A program made the position numbers and the translations under genes. Below the pieces are notes generated by a model. The model was not told where the DNA came from. It did not search any database and saw only the letters and a program-made list of their open reading frames with translations. 19,783 bases of DNA from an uncultured Bacilli bacterium (lineage in GTDB: Bacteria > Bacillota_I > Bacilli_A > RF39 > UBA660): contig CALVJF010000008.1 in assembly GCA_944331885.1 (NCBI GenBank), positions 1 through 19,783 of the forward strand. Reading direction: 5' to 3'. Shown piece by piece: positions 14,854 to 19,783 of the stretch. Numbering within the stretch: the stretch's first letter is position 1; each line of letters opens with the position of its first letter.

Positions 14854-14869
14854 ATATATCACAGGGTTA

Positions 14870-14898
14870 ATTATACAATATTATTTTTTATTTGAAAA
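14870..14898 (-). promoter_or_regulatory. Promoter of sufB
   Basis: On the minus strand TTTTCA (14898-14893), 17-base spacer, perfect TATAAT (14875-14870). The -35 overlaps the -35 of the divergent promoter at 14892. Confidence 0.65.
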
Positions 14899-14920
14899 CT
14901 GCTTAATTATTTGCTAATAT
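14892..14920 (+). promoter_or_regulatory. Promoter of the membrane-protein gene at 14948
   Basis: TTGAAA (14892-14897), 17-base spacer, TAATAT (14915-14920). The -35 is good and the -10 moderate. A TATAGT at 14925-14930 is an alternative -10 without a good -35. Confidence 0.5.
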
Positions 14921-14947
14921 ATTTATAGTAGAATCGTAGGTGTTCAA

Positions 14948-15616
14948 ATGGAATACGTTAATTCAATGAATCGCCAAGCAATGCTATACATACGAAACAT
15001 AAATCCTAACTTGCAGGCTATTAATTATGATAATAATAATTTAACTTATGGAGATGCTCATATTGAATTAGGAAATTTTAATTTAATGACTTTATTAGGT
15101 GATTATAATTCTTTTAAAAGCGATTTAAATTTAATTAACTGTGAAGACTTTATGAACATAGTTGGTATTCATGTACTTGGTACTAAACAATTAGATAGTG
15201 AAAAACCAACTATAAGGGAAGTTTTTTATAAATTGTTAGATGGTATTCCAGTAAAATACGATACTGATAAAGTTGTCAATGGATATAATTCTTTTCTTTA
15301 CGATTTAATGTGTCATCAGGATTATTTAACGCCAGAAATACAACCGCTATTAAATGAATTTAAAATGAAAATGGAAGATGTGGCTGTTTTTGAAGAACAA
15401 GCTACTGATCTTGCTAAGCAAGAATTGTCCAAATATTACATTATGCAAGAAAAAGCAAAAGAATATGCTTTAAGATTTCAAAAAGATAAGCAAAAAAAAT
15501 TAGAATTAACAATTCCTCGAGAAAAAGCCGGATATATTAATTCTTTTATTGTAATTGTTATTACAATGATTACAGGTATTCTTTTAGCTTCATTAATATT
15601 TATTAATTTTTGGTAA
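14948..15616 (+). CDS. C-terminally membrane-anchored protein of unknown function
   Basis: 222 residues; no family recognised. The first 140 residues are soluble and mixed in character. About 140-195 is a strongly charged, helical, possibly coiled-coil segment (EEQATDLAKQELSKY, then EKAKEYALRFQKDKQKKL). The final 25 residues, from NSFIVIVIT to FINFW, form a single membrane helix with almost nothing beyond it. That is a tail-anchor layout with the bulk of the protein in the cytoplasm, since there is no signal peptide. Start at 14948 is supported by AGGTG nine bases upstream. It is monocistronic, divergent from sufB (94 bases between starts), and ends in a strong terminator. Function cannot be inferred from its neighbours. 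Confidence 0.8.
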   Translation: MEYVNSMNRQAMLYIRNINPNLQAINYDNNNLTYGDAHIELGNFNLMTLLGDYNSFKSDLNLINCEDFMNIVGIHVLGTKQLDSEKPTIREVFYKLLDGIPVKYDTDKVVNGYNSFLYDLMCHQDYLTPEIQPLLNEFKMKMEDVAVFEEQATDLAKQELSKYYIMQEKAKEYALRFQKDKQKKLELTIPREKAGYINSFIVIVITMITGILLASLIFINFW

Positions 15617-15649
15617 AAAAGAGGATTTTATTTTAAAAATCCTCTTTTT
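15616..15649. terminator. Bidirectional terminator between the 14948 gene and spoVS
   Basis: Perfect 14-bp inverted repeat AAAAAGAGGATTTT (15616-15629) / AAAATCCTCTTTTT (15636-15649), 6-base loop. A runs and T runs at both ends let it serve both convergent genes. Confidence 0.9.
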
Positions 15650-15659
15650 GACTGTAAAT

Positions 15660-15923
15660 TTATTTAGTTTCTATAATTAATTTTATGGCTGTTCTTTCTT
15701 GACCATCAATAGAAATATCAGTGAATGCGGGGATACAGATCAAATTGATTCCCGATGGGGCAAGAAATCCTCGAGCGATAGCAATACTTTTAATTGCTTG
15801 ATTTAAAGCTCCTGCTCCTATGCAATGAATTTCAACATTTTCCTTATTTTCTCTAAATAAATTAGCTAGTGCTCCCGCTACAGAATTGGGATTTGATTTT
15901 GATCCTACTTTTAATGTTGCTAT
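15660..15923 (-). CDS. spoVS: Stage V sporulation protein S (SpoVS), no standard start codon
   Basis: 87 codons ending in TAA at 15662-15660; family length is about 86. The frame is clearly SpoVS: TLKVGSKSNPNSVAGALANL, then CIGAGALNQAIKSIAIARGF, LAPSGINLICIPAFTDISID and GQERTAIKLIIETK, with no stop or frameshift. SpoVS is a small Alba-like nucleic-acid-binding protein needed for late sporulation in Bacillus (family knowledge). There is no in-frame ATG, GTG or TTG before the conserved core. The strong Shine-Dalgarno AAGGAGA (15937-15931) is 8 bases from an ATA codon at 15923-15921, exactly where relatives would have ATG (ATA-GCA-ACA for Met-Ala-Thr); the two codons before it are ATT. So it starts at AUA or AUU, or an ATG was recently lost. 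It shares a bidirectional terminator with the gene at 14948. Standard gene callers would miss it. Confidence 0.88.
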   Translation of the reverse strand: MATLKVGSKSNPNSVAGALANLFRENKENVEIHCIGAGALNQAIKSIAIARGFLAPSGINLICIPAFTDISIDGQERTAIKLIIETK

Positions 15924-15930
15924 AATAATT

Positions 15931-15937
15931 TCTCCTT
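15931..15937 (-). promoter_or_regulatory. Shine-Dalgarno of spoVS that decides its start
   Basis: AAGGAGA on the minus strand. GGAG is 8 bases from ATA (15923-15921), 5 bases from the second ATT (15926-15924) and only 2 from the first ATT. Spacing favours ATA. Confidence 0.75.
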
Positions 15938-16026
15938 TCTTATTTAAGTTTATGTTTTTAAATTTAAAAAAGAAGAAAAATCTTAAATTTTAAAAATCTA
16001 CACCGTTAAAATGTAAATTTTATTTA

Positions 16027-16416
16027 TTAAAAATTAATACTTGAAAAAATAGCATTTAAAGTACTTGAACTTGCGGTATTTTAACCACTGGCTATTTCTT
16101 CGTTAGTTCTAGTTTGATTAGATATCATAATCAAGATGCTCTTTATATTTAGTATTAAAAAATGTAAATACATCTTTAAGATTGCGCCAAGTTTGGTTTA
16201 AATTAGAATTTGCAAAATTAGTAATACTTGCAATTTAGTTATAAATAAAGCATTAATTTGAAAATGGATTGAATATTACTAGCTTTTTCATTTAATCTTA
16301 TTAATCTTCTTGATAATTCATTAATATCATTAATGAAAGCATTTTTTCTTTTGATTAACTAAGGAAATTATTTTTAACCATTTAACTATTTTTATTTTAC
16401 AATTTCTAAGTGCCAT
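16027..16416 (-). pseudogene. Decayed gene remnant in three reading frames, small helical protein
   Basis: Successive frames give protein-like sequence broken by stops and shifts. An ATG at 16416 opens MALRNCKIKIVKWLKIISL. A second frame gives FINDINELSRRLIRLNEKAS and NIQSIFKL. A third gives IASITNFANSNLNQTWRNLK then DVFTFFNTKYKEHLDYDI before a stop. The last gives SNQTRTNEEIASG, a stop, and NTASSSTLNAIFSSINF to the final stop at 16027. The composition (helical, polar, a single Trp after N/Q residues) recalls WXG100/ESAT-6-like secreted proteins, but no firm family can be named. At least two frameshifts and one in-frame stop make it non-functional. It lies between spoVS and pflB and fills most of an otherwise gene-free 640-base stretch. 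Confidence 0.6.
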
Positions 16417-16533
16417 TTTATTCACTTTTCTCTTATGCTTAAATTTGTTGATTTTTATTTTTATTTTGGCATTGTGATTTACTCTTATTTGACTATATAT
16501 ATTTTTGCTATTTATTTATGAATTATTTTTTTA

Positions 16534-16539
16534 TATAAT
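16534..16539 (+). promoter_or_regulatory. -10 box of the pflB-pflA operon
   Basis: Perfect TATAAT 22 bases before the ATG at 16562. The -35 position (16511-16516) reads TTTATT, a poor match, which may mean activation by a regulator. A TTGACT at 16489 is too far upstream to pair with it. No Rex, FNR or CcpA palindrome was recognised nearby. Confidence 0.55.
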
Positions 16540-16561
16540 AGTTAATACGGAGGTAGAGAAA

Positions 16562-18790
16562 ATGAGAGAAGAATGGAAAAATTTTAAAGAAGGAAATTGG
16601 TGTAATAATGTGGATGTCGCCAATTTTATTAAATTAAATTATAAGGAATATCTAGAAAATGAAGATTTTCTTTGTGATTCAAGTGAAAGAACAAATAAAG
16701 TATGGAAAAAGTGCGAAGATTTATTAAAAGAAGAATTAAAAAAGAAAGTCTTAGATATTGATGTTGATCACGTTTCTTCTATAAGTGGTTATAACGCTGG
16801 TTACATTGATAAGGAAAATGAGGTAATTGTGGGATTGCAAACAGATGCCCCACTTAAAAGAATCGTAAATCCTTATGGTGGAATTCGAATGGTTTACCAA
16901 GAGTTAGAAGCTTATGGTTATAAATTAAATCCAGAGATTGATAAATATTTTAATATGTTTCGTAAAACGCATAATCAAGGGGTGTTTGATGCCTATACAA
17001 CTGAAATTAGAGCAGCTAGAAAAGCTGGTTTATTAACAGGTCTTCCAGATGCTTATGGACGCGGTAGAATTATTGGTGACTATCGTCGCGTGGCTTTATA
17101 TGGCGTTGATTTTTTAATAGAAGAAAAGAAAAAAGATTTATTAAATATTAAAGGTCCTATGGATGATGAAACAATTAGACTACGCGAAGAAGTTTCAATG
17201 CAAATAAAAGCCTTAGAAGAAATGAAAGTAATGGCACAAAAATATGGAATAGATATTTCTAAGCCTGCTAAGAATGCACAAGAAGCTGTTCAATTTTTAT
17301 ATTTAGGATATTTAGCTGCTGTTAAAGAAAATAACGGGGCAGCAATGAGTTTAGGAAGAATTGACTCTTTCTTAGATGTTTATATAGAACGAGATTTAAA
17401 GAATGGTACTTTAACAGAAACTTTAGCTCAAGAATTAATTGATCAATTAGTTATTAAATTACGATTAGTACGTCATTTGCGTACTCCGGAGTATGATGAA
17501 TTATTTTCTGGTGATCCAACTTGGGTAACTTGTTCAATAGGAGGTATTTTGGAAAGTGGTCAATCACTTGTAACTAAAACATCTTATCGTATATTACATA
17601 CTTTAACAACATTGGATCCTTCACCAGAGCCTAATATAACTGTTTTATGGAGTGAGAAGCTTAATGATAATTTTAAAAAATATTGTGCAAAAATGAGCAT
17701 CGCAACCGATGCAATTCAATATGAAAATGATGATGTTATGCGTCCAATATATGGCGATGATTATGCTATTGCATGTTGTGTTTCAGCAATGCGTATTGGT
17801 AAAGATATGCAATTTTTTGGAGCAAGATGTAATTTAGCTAAAACTTTGCTTTATAGTATTAATGGCGGTATTGATGAAGTTAGTAAAGCTGTTGTTTTAG
17901 ATGGATTAGAAAAAAATACTGATGAATATTTAAACTACGAAAAAGTTAAAAAAGCTTATTTTAAAGCAATTGAAAAAATGTGTGCAATTTATTCTGATGC
18001 AATGAATATTATTCATTATATGCACGACAAATATGCGTATGAAGCTGGGCAAATGGCATTACACGATACCAATGTTGGAAGATTAATGGCTTATGGCGTC
18101 GCTGGTTTATCAGTAGCTGCTGATTCTCTTTCGGCTATAAAATTTGCTAAGGTTAAACCTATTCGTGATGAAAATGGCATTGCTATTGATTTTGAAATTG
18201 AAGGAGATTTTCCAAAATATGGAAATGATGATGATCGAGTAGATAATTTAGCTAAGGAAATTTTGGAAAAAGTTTATTCAGAATTAAAATCACATCAAAC
18301 TTATCGTAATGCAACAGTTACATTATCTGTTTTAACAATAACATCAAATGTAGTTTACGGAGCTAAAACTGGCTCAACGCCAGATGGTCGAAAAGCTGGT
18401 ATACCTTTTGCACCGGGAGCTAATCCAATGCACGGTCGTGATTGTAATGGGGCTATCGCAAGTTTAAATTCTGTTGCTAAATTGGATTATGCAAATTGCT
18501 GTCGTGATGGAATTTCAAATACATTTTCAATTATTCCTAATTCTTTAGGAGCTAATGAAGAAGAAAGAATAAATAATTTAGTTAATTTATTAGATGGATA
18601 TTTTGTACAAGGCGCTCATCATCTAAATGTTAATGTTTTAAATCGTGAAACATTAATTGATGCGATGGAAAATCCTGATAAGTATCCCCTACTTACAATT
18701 AGAGTTTCAGGATATGCCGTTAGATTTAATCGTTTAACTAGAAAGCAACAGGAAGAAGTCATTGCTAGAACCTTCCACGAAAAATTGTAA
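16562..18790 (+). CDS. pflB: Pyruvate formate-lyase (formate C-acetyltransferase)
   Basis: 742 residues, normal for PFL. It converts pyruvate and CoA to acetyl-CoA and formate in anaerobic fermentation, by a glycyl-radical mechanism. Active-site Cys pair C405-C406 in YAIACCVSAM, followed by KDMQFFGARCNLAKTLLYSINGG; the radical Gly is G717 in TIRVSGYAVRFNRLT, close to the C-terminus as in other members. WVTCSIGG (321-328) and STPDGRKAGIPFAPGANPMHGRD are further family blocks. Both Cys residues and the Gly-radical loop distinguish it from related glycerol or choline lyases. GGAGG seven bases upstream fixes the start at 16562; an in-frame ORF extension to 16505 has no such site. It overlaps pflA by one base (TAATG), so the two are translated together. 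Confidence 0.97.
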   Translation: MREEWKNFKEGNWCNNVDVANFIKLNYKEYLENEDFLCDSSERTNKVWKKCEDLLKEELKKKVLDIDVDHVSSISGYNAGYIDKENEVIVGLQTDAPLKRIVNPYGGIRMVYQELEAYGYKLNPEIDKYFNMFRKTHNQGVFDAYTTEIRAARKAGLLTGLPDAYGRGRIIGDYRRVALYGVDFLIEEKKKDLLNIKGPMDDETIRLREEVSMQIKALEEMKVMAQKYGIDISKPAKNAQEAVQFLYLGYLAAVKENNGAAMSLGRIDSFLDVYIERDLKNGTLTETLAQELIDQLVIKLRLVRHLRTPEYDELFSGDPTWVTCSIGGILESGQSLVTKTSYRILHTLTTLDPSPEPNITVLWSEKLNDNFKKYCAKMSIATDAIQYENDDVMRPIYGDDYAIACCVSAMRIGKDMQFFGARCNLAKTLLYSINGGIDEVSKAVVLDGLEKNTDEYLNYEKVKKAYFKAIEKMCAIYSDAMNIIHYMHDKYAYEAGQMALHDTNVGRLMAYGVAGLSVAADSLSAIKFAKVKPIRDENGIAIDFEIEGDFPKYGNDDDRVDNLAKEILEKVYSELKSHQTYRNATVTLSVLTITSNVVYGAKTGSTPDGRKAGIPFAPGANPMHGRDCNGAIASLNSVAKLDYANCCRDGISNTFSIIPNSLGANEEERINNLVNLLDGYFVQGAHHLNVNVLNRETLIDAMENPDKYPLLTIRVSGYAVRFNRLTRKQQEEVIARTFHEKL

Positions 18791-19506
18791 TGTTAGGAAG
18801 TGTTAATTCAATTGAAACTATGGGCCTAGTAGATGGTCCGGGTATAAGAACTGTTATATTCCTAAATGGTTGTAGCTTACGTTGCAAATATTGTCATAAT
18901 CCAGAGATGTGGTTTAAGCAGGATAACAATATTAGCAGTGATGAGCTAGTTAAAAAAGTCCTACGAAATAAGCCTTATTTTAAAAATGGCGGTGGTGTTA
19001 CTTTTTCCGGTGGTGAACCACTTTTACAATATGACTTTCTTGTAGAAACTTGTAAAAAATTAAAGGAAAATAATATTCATATTGCTTTAGATACAGCCGG
19101 GTTTGGCTTTGGTGATTATGAAGAATTATTTAAATACATCGATTTAATATTATTAGACATTAAACATATTGATGCTAAAGGATATTACGAATTAACAAAA
19201 GGTAATATGATAAAATTTTGGCAATTTGTGGATTTCTTAAATAAAAAAAATATACCTATTTGGATAAGACAAGTGATTGTTCCCGGAATGATGGACAATG
19301 ATGATTATTTAAGTAAATTAGTTGAAATTGTTAAAAAAATTAAGAATGTTGAAAGAATTGATTTTTTACCATACCATAGTATGGCAATTGAAAAATACAT
19401 TAAATTAGGAATTGAATACCCATTAAAAGATGTCCCTGATATGGATAAAGAAAAATGTAAATTATTAGAAGATAAGTTTAAAATGATGTATAACTCACAA
19501 AAATAA
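18790..19506 (+). CDS. pflA: Pyruvate formate-lyase-activating enzyme (radical SAM)
   Basis: 238 residues. It uses a [4Fe-4S] cluster and S-adenosylmethionine to place the glycyl radical on PFL. The cluster motif CxxxCxxC is C28-SLR-C32-KY-C35 followed by HNPEMW. The N-terminal IETMGLVDGPGIRTVIFLNG and the GGGVTFSGGEPLLQ block (GGE motif, SAM binding) are standard for the family, as are LDTAGFG, LLDIKHID and IWIRQVIVPGMMD. Length matches other PflA proteins (about 245). Start and pflB stop share one base (TAATG) and no good Shine-Dalgarno is visible, so expression depends on coupling to pflB. A strong terminator follows. Confidence 0.97.
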   Translation: MLGSVNSIETMGLVDGPGIRTVIFLNGCSLRCKYCHNPEMWFKQDNNISSDELVKKVLRNKPYFKNGGGVTFSGGEPLLQYDFLVETCKKLKENNIHIALDTAGFGFGDYEELFKYIDLILLDIKHIDAKGYYELTKGNMIKFWQFVDFLNKKNIPIWIRQVIVPGMMDNDDYLSKLVEIVKKIKNVERIDFLPYHSMAIEKYIKLGIEYPLKDVPDMDKEKCKLLEDKFKMMYNSQK

Positions 19507-19519
19507 TTGTGAGTTTTTT
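19492..19519 (+). terminator. Terminator of pflB-pflA
   Basis: Inverted repeat AACTCACAA (19492-19500) / TTGTGAGTT (19507-19515), 6-base loop, followed by T's to 19519. The pflA stop codon lies in the loop. Confidence 0.9.
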
Positions 19520-19534
19520 ATTATTTGATATAAT
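19507..19534 (+). promoter_or_regulatory. Possible promoter of the last gene
   Basis: Perfect TATAAT (19529-19534) with TTGTGA (19507-19512) at 16 bases; the -35 would lie in the 3' arm of the pfl terminator. The leader would be about 11 bases and holds the AGGTGG ribosome site. Confidence 0.5.
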
Positions 19535-19551
19535 TAATTTAGGTGGGTTTT

Positions 19552-19783
19552 ATGTTTAAAGATGAAATTAAAGAAATAAGGAAAGAAAATCGCGAAGCAA
19601 AATTAATGATGTACAAGGAAGTAATAATCTTGTATCTTAAATGCTGGTTTTATTATCCACAAACACCTCAATTACGAAAAAAATTAGTTGACATGACTCG
19701 TGGGTTCTTTAAGTGTTTAAAAAATGAAAATGAAATTTTAAATTTGTTGGGTGAGGCAAGAATTTCTCAAGAAGAATTTGATG
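19552..19783 (+). CDS. Start of an unrecognised gene (77 codons visible)
   Basis: Open from the ATG at 19552 to the window edge. AGGTGGG ends just upstream at good spacing, and a TATAAT precedes it. The visible part is charged and helical: MFKDEIKEIRKENREAKLMM, YKEVIILYLKCWFYYPQTP, then KLVDMTRGFFKCLKNENEI. There is no signal peptide. The family cannot be named from this part, and the right-hand part lies outside the window. Confidence 0.7.
   Translation, partial: MFKDEIKEIRKENREAKLMMYKEVIILYLKCWFYYPQTPQLRKKLVDMTRGFFKCLKNENEILNLLGEARISQEEFD

Noticed and set aside
16417..16561. Rex, FNR or CcpA operator in front of pflB
   Set aside because: TTTTGGCATTGTGATTTAC and nearby bases contain no recognisable palindrome of these families.
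1..19783. Mycoplasma-type code (TGA read as Trp)
   Set aside because: TGA is the natural stop of the HerA-like and small XRE genes, while Trp is written TGG throughout.
1..19783. CRISPR arrays, insertion sequences, tRNA or rRNA genes, known riboswitches
   Set aside because: No regularly spaced repeats, transposase frames, cloverleaf sequences, rRNA segments or riboswitch cores were recognised by eye. A tRNA or Rfam scan would settle this.

Overview
The window is strongly A+T-rich and densely packed. It reads as chromosome of a low-GC Bacillota (Bacilli-like) bacterium. Shine-Dalgarno sites are AGGTGAT or AGGAGG, promoters are sigma-A type, and several genes end in TGA (the HerA-like ATPase and a small XRE regulator), so the standard bacterial code applies and this is not a code-4 mollicute. 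Pyruvate formate-lyase with its activase, a cohesin/dockerin pair and a papain-family surface protease suggest an anaerobe of the gut type. Two sporulation genes, cotE and spoVS, point to a spore-forming ancestry. A relative of the RF39/Erysipelotrichia-like gut Bacilli would fit, but the lineage is inference.

Layout. Positions 1-1085 (minus) hold the end of the ribosomal-processing group, khpA (partial) and rpsP, preceded by the spore-coat gene cotE. Positions 1152-7459 (minus) form a cell-surface island: a secreted Cys-containing protein of unknown function, then a tight two-gene operon of a 1108-residue C1 (papain-like) protease ending in a dockerin and a 687-residue membrane-bound cohesin protein. 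A HIT-family hydrolase (plus, 7576) is convergent with a HerA-like ATPase (minus, ends 7967). Upstream of the ATPase lie an RNase J homologue with a degraded metal site, a polysaccharide-deacetylase-like membrane protein starting at TTG, and a divergent pair of XRE regulators, one of them apparently leaderless. A short SSB (overlapping the small regulator tail to tail) and a solitary sufB follow. Then come a C-terminally anchored membrane protein of unknown function (plus, 14948), spoVS (minus, 15660-15923, with no ATG/GTG/TTG start), a three-frame pseudogene remnant (16027-16416), the pflB-pflA operon (plus, 16562-19506) and the start of an unrecognised gene at 19552.

How the genes fit together. 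The most interesting unit is the protease/cohesin operon. The enzyme carries a dockerin, and the adjacent gene, translated from a Shine-Dalgarno that abuts the protease stop codon, supplies a cohesin on a membrane anchor. The simplest reading is a self-contained surface complex for degrading host or dietary protein, a minimal cellulosome-like arrangement. The other notable points are spoVS with an apparent AUA start, the presence of two sporulation genes, an RNase J with at least three altered metal ligands, and a leaderless regulator. Most units are closed by a clear hairpin-T terminator, so operon limits can be read from the sequence.
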